Positions 1-10,460 of a DNA stretch of 64,000 nucleotides are shown here, piece after piece. Source of the DNA: Antilocapra americana (taxonomy: Eukaryota; Chordata; Mammalia; Artiodactyla; Antilocapridae); assembly GCA_007570785.1 (NCBI GenBank), contig ML660201.1, forward strand, positions 50,304,401-50,368,400. The letters run 5' to 3'. Below the pieces are notes generated by a model. The model saw only the letters and a list, made by a program, of their open reading frames with translations, did no database searches and had not been told where the DNA came from. The position numbers were made by a program, and so were the translations under genes. How positions within the stretch are numbered: position 1 is the stretch's first letter; every line of letters starts with the position of its first letter.

Positions 1-239
1 GGCTTATAGCTGAGAAGCCCCTCAAATGCCCCATGGACCCAGGTGAGTTCCACGCTTCTTTCCTCCTCCTCCAGTCTCAGGAGACGGCTCCCAGAGCCGG
101 TCGACCGGCTGCCTGCTACCCATCACCGGCTCACAGCCAGCCCCCTGCCCCAGCCTGCAGATTCTGCAGACCGCACCTCTTAGCCCTTCCCCCCACATGG
201 TCACCCTCCTCTTCATGTCACGGTCATCCACCATCACTG
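1..239. other. Unassigned single-copy-looking sequence
   Basis: C-rich, pyrimidine-rich DNA with short open frames on both strands but no splice-bounded coding signal. I recognise no repeat family here; the right end may be the degenerate start of the adjacent L2. Confidence 0.4.
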
Positions 240-690
240 CTGGCCTGAATGACTGTCATACCTTTGACCTGGCCTCTGGCCTCCACTCACCCCTTATAAT
301 CAATCCACTCTCCAACAGAAGAATCTTCTGGAAGCTGGATCCCCCTACAGGAAGCTTTGGTCCTTTAACGGCTCTCCTGCAGTTAGGATGACGTCCAAAC
401 CCCACATACATCCTGCCGGCCCTCCTCACATTAGCCTCTACTACCCTGCGGACTCCAGTCACCCTGGCCTTCCCTCAGTGTTCCCAAGAGCATGACACGG
501 GGTCCCACCTCAGGGCCTTTGCATTTCCTGCTCCCTTCGCCTGCACCCCTCATGTCCTGCTTTCATTCCCAACAACTCCTTCCGACCATCTAGGTCTCCG
601 CTGTGGAACGCTCCTCCCTGACCCTCTCATCAGAAGCCATTCTCAACATGCTCACATAGCCCTGGGTTGGTGAGTGACCTCGTGGAGGAG
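240..690 (+). mobile_element. L2 LINE 3' fragment
   Basis: Reads in the order of the L2 3' region: the stretch equivalent to CCTCAGGGCCTTTGCA at about 510, then the 'ACTCCTTC...CATCTAGGTCTC' and 'CTCCTCCCTGACC' segments. The terminal TGAA-type tail is missing. L2 is an ancient, dead LINE shared by all mammals. Confidence 0.75.
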
Positions 691-1350
691 AGTCCCATGT
701 CAAGCTAACAGCATCCACCTGCTGCCCTAGAAAATGCTTCTATTAATAGCTTGCTTAAGTAGCAGTACTTGGGGGGCCTCTTTGTTACAGCGGCACTGCC
801 TTTACTGCCCTAACTAATACATATTTTTGAGGCAGTAAGTGGTTCAGGAAAGGGAAGTGACTGCCTTCAAGGTCACCTAGACCCCTGTGATTTCTACTCC
901 TCCTCCTCTTGCACTTGGGCTTAGCCACTGGGTCCTGAAAACTTGAATTCTGGAAACCTTCTGAATCCGTTCTTGCTTCTGTGCCACCTCAGCCGTATCT
1001 CCGACTCAGTTCCTCATCAATGGTTACTACAACAGCCTCCCCCAAAATCAACAGCCTCCCCATAGGTGGGTTCCCCTAAAACCCGGCCATTACATTGCTG
1101 GGTGTATTGTCTTGCTAAACTCAGAAGGATGGTGTGATTTCCAGACTTTCACAAACCGTTTGCCAGATCTTTGGTTGCCTGAGAACAAGGTCCAGCCTCC
1201 CACGACATTCACTATTGATTCCCAGTGCTCTTCTCCAGTCTTCAGTTCATCAGGATAGTAATAAGTCAGGCAAACTCAGCTTCAAATCTTGGCTTAACCT
1301 ATTCCCAACTGGTGAATTGGGCAAGTGACTCTGTCAAATGTAAGGGAGTG
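691..1350. other. Unassigned sequence, possible weak MIR at its right end
   Basis: No gene seen. About 1240-1345 has the MIR order (loss of 'unit', 'gggcaagtgactctgtcaaatg') but is too decayed to call firmly. The rest is featureless to me. Confidence 0.35.
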
Positions 1351-1447
1351 ATTAAGAGAATGGGATCTGAGGTCAGACTGCCTGGGTTCTGATCCTACAG
1401 ACGAGCTGTGTGACTTTGGGAAAGTGAGTAAACATCTCTGTGCCTCT
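1351..1447 (+). mobile_element. MIR SINE
   Basis: Shows the MIR core in sense order: the 'cagactgcctgggttctgatcc' B-box-like part, then 'gctgtgtgactttggg' and 'catctctgtgcctc'. MIRs are ancient tRNA-derived SINEs that use L2 machinery. It ends where the minisatellite begins. Confidence 0.8.
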
Positions 1448-1459
1448 TCTTCCCCCTTC

Positions 1460-2262
1460 CTTCATTTCATCCACTCATCCTTCCCCCAATCACCCACTCA
1501 CCTGTCTATCTATCCATCCATCTTCCCATCTGTCCATCCACTCATCCATCTGTGTCCGCCCGGTCACTGCATCTGTCCACCCATGGGCCACTTGTTCACC
1601 CATCGGCCATCTGTTCACCGCCTGGTTTTCTGTGTGTTCACTCCCCCCATCTGTCCACCCATTGGCCACCTGTCCACCACCTGGTCTTCTGTGTGTTCAC
1701 TCCCCCCATCTGTCCACCCATCGGCCACTTGTTCACCCATGGGCCACCCGTCCACCCATCGGCCACCTGTCCACCACCTGGTCTTCTGTGCGTTCACTCC
1801 CCCAATCTGTCCATCCATCTGTCCACCTATCCCTCTTACCCATCCACCCACTCGCCCACTCTGTCGGTTCCCCTACCACATCCATCCATCTACTTGCTTC
1901 TCCATCTGTGTACCTACCTACTCACCCATCCATCCATCTACCCACCCACCCACCCACTCTGTTGGTCCCCCTACCACATCCATCCATCTACTTGCTTCTC
2001 CATCTGTATACTCACCTACTCATCCATCCATCCATCTACCCACCCGCCCACTCATCTGTCTGTCCTCCTACTACACCAATCCATCTACTTGCCTCTCCAG
2101 CTGTGTACCAACCTGCCCATCCATCTACCCACCTGCCCACTCATCTCTGTGTCCACCTACTACACCCATCCATCTACTTGCCTCTTCATCTGTGCACCCA
2201 CCTGCCCATCCATCCACCCACGTGTTGGTTCATCCAAAAGCCCATCATCCATTATCTGTCAA
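1460..2262 (+). repeat. Degenerate CATC/CCAC minisatellite with ~97-bp higher-order units
   Basis: About 800 bases built from variants of CATC, CCAC and CCAT. Two higher-order units are visible. One carries 'ctgtgtgttcactcccccc' at about 1630, 1689 and 1787. The other starts 'ctgt[cg]ggt..ccctaccacatcc' at about 1860 and 1957, with diverged copies at about 2054 and 2143, so a period of roughly 90-97. All three plus-strand frames stay open because the unit contains no stop triplet, giving fake Pro/His/Ser-rich ORFs of 243-303 codons. Confidence 0.9.
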
Positions 2263-2299
2263 CCCCTACTGCTCACCTCCTAGTCCAATGGCTGAAACA

Positions 2300-3118
2300 A
2301 GTTAAACAGATGATGTCAGAGGCTGGAGTAAGAGCTAATGCTCAGGCTTGAAGCCCAGGTCCCAGCTAAGTAGGGGCAGGGCACCACCCACAACCAGTGG
2401 TTTCTGTCCACTATGCCAGTGGTTTTTGGGCCCATCTGATCCAACACCCCTTTTACGATCTAGAAAGCAAATTCACAACTAATACGACCTAGCAATATAC
2501 GTAATTTAAAGGGCCTATAATGCCCCACCTGTAAATACAGAGGAGAAAAGAAAGGAAAATCATGTGTGCATGTCCACATCACAACACCTCACTATGACAG
2601 CTCCAGGAGATACAATGACGCCATCAGACAATGGATCCTACTGGGCATGAAGGTTTGCAAGAGAAGACACCATTCAACTGAGAGCTGTCAGCTTTTTTCT
2701 TCTCGTTGGGCATTTTGAAGTGAGAGCTAAATAAATAACTTCTTATATATATATGAGAATATATATATACACAACACTGAATCATTGGAAATGTGACAGC
2801 TGCTAACAGCTACTATGGGGCTATCCTATCAGCACCAAATTATCTTAAAAACTACAGGTGACATTGCTGGTCCTGGGTTCTAAATTGGGGACAGCTCTTA
2901 GTGGAGTTCTAAATAAAATGAAGTACAGATTTGTCCTGATTTACTTCGTTAGTTTGCTGCAAATTCCAGGATATATCAAGTGTCAATATGTAACACAGAG
3001 TTCAGTTCTGGGCTTAGATACAAATGAACAGGATCTTCACCAACAACGCTCAAGGAGAAACTGACCACTGTCAGACTCAGGACAGGCCCACGTTCACAGC
3101 GGGGTCTGTTACATCCTG
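2300..3118. other. Unassigned AT-richer sequence
   Basis: No gene. Contains a short alternating TA run at about 2740-2775 ('atatatatat' flanking 'gagaa'). The block may hold old L1 or DNA-transposon debris, but I could not assign it. Confidence 0.35.
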
Positions 3119-3630
3119 ATTGTTCAGTTGCTAAGTCATGTCCAGCTGTTTGTGACTCCATGGACTGCAGCACTCCAGGCTTCCTTGTCCTTCAAGATCT
3201 TCTATGGTTTGCTCAAATTCATGTCCATTGAGTTGGTAATGCTATCCAGCCATCTCATTCTCTGCCACCCCCTTCTCCTTTTGCCTGCGGTCTTTCCCAG
3301 GATTAGAGTCTTTTCCAATGAGTTGGCTCTTTGCATCAGGTGGCCAAAGTATTGGCTGTTAGCTTCAGTCCTTTAGTGAATATTCCAGGTTGATTTTCTT
3401 TAGGACTGACTGGTTTGATCACCTTGCAGTCCAAGGGACCCCAAAGAATCTTCTCAAATATCACAGTTCAAAAACATCAATTCTTCAGTGCTCAGCCTGC
3501 TTTATGGTCCAACTCTCATATTGGTACCTGACTCCTGGAAAAACCAGCACTTTGACTACATGGACTTTTGTCAGCAAAGTGATGTCTCTGCTTTTTAATA
3601 TGCTGTCCAGGTTTGTCATAGGTGTCCTTG
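3119..3630 (-). mobile_element. Bov-B (RTE) LINE, 5'-truncated 3' end, antisense
   Basis: On the minus strand this reads as the C-terminal coding end of the Bov-B reverse-transcriptase ORF followed by its 3' end. Diagnostic plus-strand pieces are 'gttcagttgctaagtcatgtc', 'catgtccattgagttggt' and 'gagttggctctttgcatcag'. Frameshifts and stops make it dead. Bov-B is the horizontally acquired RTE element typical of ruminants and supplies the tail of Bov-tA. Confidence 0.93.
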
Positions 3631-3904
3631 CTCATAAATGCCAGCAGGGCCCGGCCACTGTGACAACCCAGAATGCTCACCATTGGCAGCCAGACCTGGC
3701 TCTTTCCTTTCAGAGTCAGGTCTTCCGGAGCCAGTGCCTCCTACCAGCCAGAGTCGGCGAAGGCCAGGGACCCAAGGCATACGTTGCAACCTGTGAGACT
3801 CCATTTTAGCCACAGCTGATCAAAGCCCAGAAGGACTAAATGCCCTTTTGGAATGAAGGGGCCATACGTCACAGCAAAAGGAGTTTTGCAACTGGAAATG
3901 TTAA

Positions 3905-3995
3905 AACCAAAGCCTCACCTGGGTGACCTGAGGGAATTCTACTGGCTTCTCCGAGCCTTGGTTTCTGGAATCACTAAATCAGAATAATAACGTCT
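3905..3995 (+). mobile_element. MIR SINE fragment
   Basis: Carries 'gcttctccgagccttggtttc' and 'aatcagaataataacg', the MIR 'CTCTGAGCCTCAGTTTCC...AATGGGGATAATAA' zone in sense orientation. Confidence 0.6.
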
Positions 3996-4117
3996 GTTGT
4001 GCTAGGAAGAGGCCAAATAAAACCTGTATTTGCTGATCCTGACTCTATTCACACTGACAGGAGAGACACAGAGGTTGAGAGACGGCTCTCCAGCTGGGTT
4101 TTAAGCAGTCAGTCTTT

Positions 4118-4335
4118 GCATGCTCAGTTGCTCAATTGTGTCCAACTCTTTGAGACCCCACGGACTGCAGCCTGGCAGGCTCCTCTGTCCATGGGATTTC
4201 CCAGACAAGAATCCTGGAGTGGGTTGCCATTTTCTTCTCCAGGGGATCTTCCCGACCCAGGGATCTAACCTGTGTATCTTGCCTCTCCTGCATTGGCAGG
4301 GGAATTCTTTACCACTGAGCCACCTGGGAAGCTCT
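4118..4335 (-). mobile_element. Bov-tA SINE
   Basis: Complete antisense Bov-tA. The BovA part comes first ('gtccaactctttgagacccc', 'ctcctctgtccatggg'), then the reversed tRNA-Glu head ending 'gagccacctgggaagctc'. A- and B-box relics of the internal Pol III promoter lie near 4300 and 4260 on the minus strand. Confidence 0.95.
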
Positions 4336-4359
4336 TTGGCCAACTGAGGGCACCCCTGG

Positions 4360-4490
4360 CCTTGGGCAAGATGCATGACTTCTCTGAGTGTCAGTTTTCT
4401 CTTCTATAAAATGGGGATGATAACAAGATCTGCCTCACAAGATAGTTGTGAGGTTTTCATGAGAAAATTCATGCAAAGGGCTTTGCAGAG
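4360..4490 (+). mobile_element. MIR SINE
   Basis: Sense MIR: 'ccttgggcaagatgcatgac', 'tctataaaatggggatgat', 'gttgtgaggttttcatgag'. Confidence 0.85.
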
Positions 4491-5590
4491 GTGTTTCAGC
4501 CAGCGCAGGTTCTCAAGAAGTTAGCTCCAGCACTGTTGTCACTTCTATTTATGATGACCATAAGCATGAGGAATATGTGCTGGGCTTGGGGGATGGGATA
4601 TGGTGATGCAAACAAGGACAGGTGGGCACTCCCTGCAGGCCAGGACTGTGCTTTATCCATAGCACCTAGCACGTGCTCAGGGAATTGTGAATGGCTACTG
4701 GGTGCAGGCAGAGCATCACTGAGTGGTCCTTGGTACCCAGAGGGTCACGGAGATGGAGGGAATTGTGTGATGGAGGAGGCATGGACTTCCTGAGAAGCCT
4801 TTCTGAGAAGGGCTGAGGCAGTATCTCCTGTTCAACCAACTCCCAAAATGAGGCCTGCCCCTTAGGCGAGTGGAAAGCTTGGGGAAGAGACCGTTTATTG
4901 CTAAAGCCAGGCTCTGTCCCTCAGGGGAGTAAGGAGAACCAAGAGAGTGGGCCTGGTCCTTTCCAGGGGAGGCCCAAGGCCCAAGCATGCCCCTGACTCC
5001 ACTGCAGACTCTTCCAGCATCAGGGGTAGAGCTGCTGCTGAATGAGGGGCAGCCCTTTGCTTCTGCTCATCCCTCAAGGGGGAGACCTGGGAGGGTGGCT
5101 GGGGTATTCCTGGACCAGGATACCAGAGCTAAGTCAGCTCCCACTTTTCTGCTGCCCACGTGCTCCAAATACATGTGGCCAGGCGGAGCTACTCAAAGCA
5201 GGCCTGGACTTTGAGGCTCCTGCAGGTTCAGGGCTTGGGTGGCCTGTGCTGTGAGAAGCCACACATCTGACATTCAGAGAGAGAAAAACCTCCCACAGAA
5301 AACCTAAATACTCCAAGATCTAAACAGACACAGGTTCACGGGGCTGGAGCTCAGGGAAAGTTTGCTTCTCACACTTCGACTCTGACTATTGAATAGTCAT
5401 TTTACTAGCAGCTATTTTTGACTCTCTGCTTTAGAAATATCCTTTTGAGAAAGAGGCTTGGAGCCATCGCCTCCTGCTCAGTTAGCGTACCACACGTGCA
5501 TTCTTCGATAAGGTCAGGCAACACACCCGAAGAGTGGCCCCACTGACGCTCAGAATGCCTCAACTCTAAAATCATCTCTTTCCATTTGTG
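4491..5590. other. Unassigned unique sequence
   Basis: About 1.1 kb without a recognised repeat or gene. Scattered open frames up to 100 codons lack paired splice signals or codon bias. Nothing functional seen. Confidence 0.4.
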
Positions 5591-5593
5591 CTG

Positions 5594-5768
5594 CATGTTA
5601 GCCACTCAGTCGTGTCCGACTCTTTGTGACCCCATGGACTGCAGCCCGCCAGGCCAAGAATACTGGAGAGGGTTGCCATTTTCTTCTCCAGGAGGTCTTC
5701 CTGACCCAGGGATCATGTCTCCTGTATTGCAGGTGGATTCTCTACCATTTGAGCCACCAGGGAAGCCC
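5594..5768 (-). mobile_element. Bov-tA SINE with internal deletion
   Basis: Antisense Bov-tA starting 'agccactcagtcgtgtccga' and ending 'gagccaccagggaagccc'. The middle block normally reading 'ctcctctgtccatgggattctccagg' is missing after 'cagcccgccaggc' at about 5653, so the copy is about 30 bases short. Confidence 0.93.
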
Positions 5769-5769
5769 T

Positions 5770-6167
5770 TCCCTTCACATGGTTCCCACTATTTAGAATG
5801 CAGGCGTGTAGCCTTGCTTTTCTATTTTCCCTGTCTAGTTTTCGTTTGAACGGCAGACAGGCAAACTAAGAACCTACCAGCTGACCGGTGTCAGGGAAAG
5901 AAAGAAAGGAGAGAGACCTGCCATCAACAGGACACAACGGTCAGGCAACCATAACCACATGCCGTGGTTCGCAGGGCCTTCCCATTCTGCCTGAGCCCCC
6001 AGTCAGCTCAGTGATGCGGGGCTGCCGGAGAGGTGACATGAGCTTCTGAGCTCACATCCCAGGGATGTTAAAGAGTCGGGCATCACATCCTTACATGGCT
6101 CCAAAGCCCACACTCCACCTGAGAGCAACAGTGACAAAGGGGACAAATTGTGAAAACAGTGGCTGCT
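5770..6167. other. Unassigned unique sequence
   Basis: No gene or recognised repeat apart from a short purine run (GAAAGAAAGAAAGGAGAGAG) at about 5896-5916. Confidence 0.35.
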
Positions 6168-6405
6168 CTTTACTGAGCACCGCACGTGTGCAAAGCACTG
6201 TCCTGCTGTATGGTGATGCAGTTTAATTGGCTCCACTCATCACTCAACCCACTGGGAAGAATGCAGCCTATTTTGTAGGTGAGGGGACATAAGCTTAGAG
6301 AGATGAAGTGAATCGCCCTGGGTCTCAACAGGGAAGTGGTAGAAATAGGACTTGACTTCTTTCTTCTCCCAAAGAGTGGTACAGACGCTTTTAAACATGA
6401 CCCTG
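6168..6405 (-). mobile_element. MIR SINE, antisense
   Basis: Antisense MIR order: 'tttactgagcaccg..gtgtgcaaagcactgt', then 'gtaggtgaggggacataagc', then 'gaagtgaatcgccctgggtc' and the 'ggaagtggtagaaataggac' end. Confidence 0.85.
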
Positions 6406-6554
6406 ACAACCAGTTTTACTTATTTCAGTAGTTATGGATTATTTGCATGAACCAGAAACAAAATTTAACTAGAACACAAACAGTGACCTCCTGGAAAGAG
6501 GAAGAGAAAGAAAGCATAGAGATTATTATTCCGTATTATTCCTTATGACAAAAC

Positions 6555-6833
6555 TAAGAATGATATTTAACAGAAACAGACTCACGGACATAGAGAACAG
6601 ACTTGTGGTTGCCAAGGTGGAGAGGGTGGGGGAGGGATGGATTGGGAGTTTGGGATTAGCAGATGCAAACTAGTATATAGAGGGTGGATAAACCACAAGG
6701 TCCTACTGTATACCTAAGAACTATAGTCAATATCCTCTAGTAAACTATAATGGAAAGTCATAACGGAAAAGTTTTATATATAACTGAATTACTTCGCTGT
6801 AGAGTAGAAATGAACACATTGCAAATTAACTAT
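6555..6833 (+). mobile_element. Ruminant L1 3' end, left part
   Basis: Matches the ruminant L1 3' region: 'cagaaacagactcacggaca', 'gagaacagacttgtggttgcc', 'aaccacaaggtcctactgta'. It is interrupted by a Bov-tA and resumes at 7052 with the A-rich tail. Noncoding remnant. Confidence 0.85.
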
Positions 6834-7039
6834 GCGTGCATGCTCAGTTGCTTCCATCGTGTCCCACGCACTGTGACCCTACGGCTCCTCCGTCTGTGGG
6901 ATTCTCCAGGCAAGAATATAGGACTAGTTTGTCATGCCCTCATCCGGGGGATCTTCCCAACCCAGGGATCAAACCTGCATCTCCGGTATCTTTGGCCTTG
7001 CAGGAGGATTCTTTACTGCTGAGCCACCAAGAAAGCCCC
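6834..7039 (-). mobile_element. Bov-tA SINE inserted in L1
   Basis: Antisense Bov-tA from 'gcgtgcatgctcagttgctt' to 'gagccaccaagaaagccc'. It is flanked by exact 12-base target duplications CAAATTAACTAT at 6822-6833 and 7040-7051, so the insertion point is certain and post-dates the host L1. Confidence 0.97.
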
Positions 7040-7100
7040 CAAATTAACTATACTTAAGTAAAATAAACTAAAAAAAAGAAAGAAAAGAGAAAAAAAATGA
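7040..7100 (+). mobile_element. Ruminant L1 3' end, right part with A-rich tail
   Basis: Continuation of the L1 beyond the Bov-tA: target duplication copy, 'acttaagtaaaataaac', then an A-rich tail to about 7100. Confidence 0.8.
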
Positions 7101-7995
7101 TGAAAGTGAGAGAGTTCAAGGAAAAATATTAAGCTGAGCCATTCAGAGCCTTGTGGAGTGTCTGAGTGAGAAGGGACTCAGGTTCATCCCTTGGGTGTGA
7201 CAATGAAGGAGGAAAGACCCAAGAATCAAAGTGTCCTGAGGGGGGGTCAGAAACTCTAGACTTCTGGGGTTCACAGCACACACTCCTCTTTACATCCCCT
7301 GGGGCTGCCTTTACCTACGGACTCTATTTTACAAGCAAAATCTGGGACCCTTGGCTAGCCAAGAGACTTTGGGGGAATTTCCAAGATTGGAAAGAGAGAA
7401 ACTAAAATTGGGAAGGTGAACTAGTGGCCAGGAGGGAGGGTGCATTTTATGGCTTATTTGAGACACAGGAATTATGTCTAAGATACAGCCTAACCCAACA
7501 CATTGCCCCTGGGACACCCATCATTTACTTTGCCTGGTACCTAAACTCTTCCCTTTATTTGGGGAGCCACCCATCTTGTGACTCAGAGCCCACTATCATA
7601 CTCAAGAAGCTGAAAATGCCTGTGGCTGGCTTCCCCACCTCTGCTGCACAGGGTCAGGCATGTGAGCCAGGCTCCGCTGGCCAGTCATCCCAGCCCTGGC
7701 ATCTAGAGCGAGGGAGTGCAGAGGCAATGAGCTTAGGAGTGGGGTCTTCCCAGGCTGGTTCTACTGTAAAGTGTGGGGACATGATCCTGGCCAAGCAGCC
7801 TTGAACCTGGTTCTCAGTATTTGCTGTGAGTTCCTTCAAGGCCCAAGGTGCTTTAAATTAATTCCTTTTCTGCCCAAATCATCCAAGTTCAATCTCTGTT
7901 GTTTGCAGTCTAAAACTGAGGCAGATCCAGCACTTTGTGGGTTACTTGCCCAGGGGCATTTGTGATTAAAATAAGAGGCGCCCTAGAAAGAGGTC
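7101..7995. other. Unassigned unique sequence
   Basis: About 0.9 kb with no recognised repeat. A 126-codon plus-strand frame (7424-7804) has no coding-type bias or splice framework and is treated as chance. Confidence 0.4.
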
Positions 7996-8322
7996 AAGGA
8001 AATCAAACCAGTCAATCCTGAAGGAAATCAACTCTGAATATCCATTGGAAGGATTGTTACTGAAGCTGAAGCTCCAGTACTTTGGCCCCTGATGTGAAGA
8101 GCTGATTCACTGGAAAAGACCCTGGTATTAGCAAAGACTGAAGGCAAAAGGAGAAGGGGGTGACAGAGGATAAGATGGTTGGATGGCATCACCTATTCAG
8201 TGGACTTGAGTTTGAGCAAACTCAAGGAGACAGTGGAGGACAGAGGAGCCTGGCGTGCTTTAGTCCATGGGGTCACAAAGAGTTAGACAGGACTTAGGGA
8301 CTGATCAGCAACAACAACAAGG
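7996..8322 (+). mobile_element. Bov-B LINE 3' end
   Basis: Sense Bov-B tail: 'accagtcaatcctgaaggaa', 'aatatccattggaaggattg', 'gagctgattcactggaaaag', and the end 'gacttagggactgatcagcaacaacaacaa'. It is 5'-truncated and carries stops. It abuts the MaLR remnant at 8323, so it probably landed in that element's left LTR. Confidence 0.95.
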
Positions 8323-8480
8323 ATCATGTTCACTCAGAGGCTCTAGGGGAGAATCTATTTCCTTAACCTTAATCACATCCTTTTACCATGTAAGGTAACA
8401 TACTAATAGGTCCTGGGATGAATTGCCTTGTGGCCCACTAAGATTCATGTCTATACCTCATGCAAAATACACTCACCCTG
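8323..8480 (-). mobile_element. MaLR LTR remnant (3' LTR side)
   Basis: Contains 'gaggctctaggggagaatc', which recurs almost exactly in the right-hand LTR at about 9998 ('gaggctctagggaagaatc'), followed by 'cttaatcacatcc'. The rest of this LTR is deleted. Inferred to be the 3' LTR of the antisense element ending at about 10320. Confidence 0.65.
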
Positions 8481-9838
8481 TCTAAAAGTCCCCCCAGTTA
8501 TCATTTCATTACAGCAGCAATTTGAAGTTCAAAATCTCATCTGAATCTCATCAGCTCAAAAGTCTCAAATGTCATCAGCTAAATCATGTAAATTGGGACA
8601 GGGCTCTTGTTATGATCTTTCCTGGAGCATAATTCCTCTAAAGCAACAAGTTACTTGTTCCCTATATAAAATGATGATACAGACACAGAGTAATAGAGAT
8701 TTCTGTTTAAAAACAGGGGACAATGGAAGGAAAAATAAAAAAGGTCATTGGTTCTAAACAATTTTGAAATCCAGCCAGGCAAATCTGTCAGGTCTCAAGA
8801 TCTAGAAATAATCCTCTGTGGCTCAGGGGTATTCTATATGGGCTTGCCACTCCATCCTCTGAGTCATCCTTCCTTTCTCATGAAAGGTAGCAGGTATTTT
8901 CAGATAAGCACTTTTATCAGCCTGGGTCTTGTCAGTAGACTTTTGGGCATCTGACAGCCTGCTTTCATTTCCTATTCTCTTTCAGTCCAATCTGGCAGTG
9001 TTTCTGCTGGTATAACGTTCTCAGTAACCCCATGGGTCTCCTGTGTATGTCATGGGAATTCACTCCATTAGACAAGAGGCTCTTCAACATGTCTTTCCTA
9101 GAAAATCCCTTCCTTATTTTTGGCATTTGCTGAGATGGCTTAGGAAACACACACCCTTAAGCTTCTGAGATACTCTTGGGTTCGATTGAAGGGATCTGTG
9201 ACTCAGACCCTTAATCTCTTCAAAGAGCCTTTTGTGAATACTGAATACTTTGAACTTTTGGTCTTTCTAAGGTATTAGCAGAAAGTTGTACAGCTGCACA
9301 CAGAGCCTTTTCTCTGGAGCATGATTTCCTGACAGGGAACCTCTCAATTTTAGCATCTTTTCCCAGTAAGACAGGCAGAGAACTCCCCAATTATCAAGTC
9401 CTTCTTTCTTTCTGTTTAACAGTCCTTCTCTCAAACTCATCTGTTTCTGCTCACAGTTTTCCATAAGTAACAGGAAGATCCCTGCCAACCATACCTTCTA
9501 CACTGGCTTGGAAATGTCAGCTAAATATCTAAGTTCATCATTTTTAAGTTCTGTTCTCCACAAAACTGCAGGATATAGTCCTTCGAAGATTTCTGTCCCC
9601 CCCTGACAAGGATCCCATTTCTTTCAGCTTCCAATAATATGATCCTTATTTTCTCTGGGTCAACACTAATTAAGTTGTTAATAATCATAGTTCTCCTAGC
9701 AGTAGAGCCTAGGCAAACTACATTTTTTTTTCTGTCAAATGTCTCAAAACTCTTCCAGCCTCTGCCCACTACCCAGTTCCAAAACCACTCCACATTTTTA
9801 TGTATTTTTTAAAGCAACAACCCACTCTAGACACCAAA
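8481..9838 (-). mobile_element. MaLR (MST/MLT1-type) internal region, antisense, decayed
   Basis: Follows the THE1/MST/MLT1 internal sequence read backwards: 'aaaatctcatctgaatctca', 'catcagctaaatcatgtaaa', 'attcctctaaagcaaca', 'ggtctcaagatctagaaata', 'ttagacaagaggctcttca', and finally 'tgcccactacccagttccaa' just before the LTR. On the element's sense (minus) strand short frames of about 70-90 codons persist. No intact gag- or pol-type gene is visible; MaLRs are non-autonomous, long-dead relatives of ERVL. Confidence 0.75.
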
Positions 9839-10320
9839 GTCTGCATTTTTTCTAACTGTTGCTGTCATAAGAAGTTACCACAAATGTAGAGGCTTCAAAC
9901 AACACAGATGCATTATCTCACAATTCTATAGGTCAGAAATCCAACACTGGGCTCACTGGGCTAAAACTAATGTGTTAGCCAGGCTGCTTTCTTCTCTAGA
10001 GGCTCTAGGGAAGAATCTATTTTCTTGCCTTTTTCCAGCTTCTAGAGGCAGTCTACATTTCTTGGCCAATGCCCACTTCCTCCATCTTCAAAGCCAGCAA
10101 ACATCACATCTCTCTGACCTCCTTTCCATTACCACAGATCTCTGACCAGATAAGAAAGCAGTTCTCTGCTTTTAAGAACTCCCATGATTAGACTGGGCTC
10201 ACTTGGATAATCCGGGTTAATCTCCCACCTAAAAGTCTTTATCCTTAATCACAGCAGAAAAGTCCCTCTGGCCATGGAAGGCAACTCATTCACCAATTCC
10301 CAGGATTAGAGTGCTGACAT
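9839..10320 (-). mobile_element. MaLR LTR (5' LTR side), antisense
   Basis: Antisense LTR: 'gctgtcataagaagttaccaca', 'ggcttcaaacaacacagatgc', 'ttatctcacaattctatagg', 'ctagggaagaatctatttt'. Directly preceded by the internal segment that normally borders the LTR in this family. Boundary at 10320 is approximate. Confidence 0.75.
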
Positions 10321-10344
10321 CCAAGGCAAGGCGGCAGGTTATTA

Positions 10345-10460
10345 TTCTGCATGCCCATATTACCCAACTCTCTGACCATCAATTTTCCCATCTATCAAAT
10401 GGGGATAACATCCTTCCCAGGATTGTCATGAGGACTGAATTGAGGGAGCTTTCAGAAACG
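10345..10460 (+). mobile_element. MIR SINE
   Basis: Sense MIR core: 'ttttcccatctatcaaatgg', 'ggataacatccttcccaggat', 'tgtcatgaggactgaattg'. Confidence 0.8.

Noticed and set aside
1424..2351. Three plus-strand ORFs of 243-303 codons
   Set aside because: They lie on the same tandem repeat in all three frames; the repeat simply lacks stop triplets.
3390..3809. 139-codon ORF over a Bov-B
   Set aside because: Runs on the strand opposite to the Bov-B coding strand, so it cannot be its reverse transcriptase.
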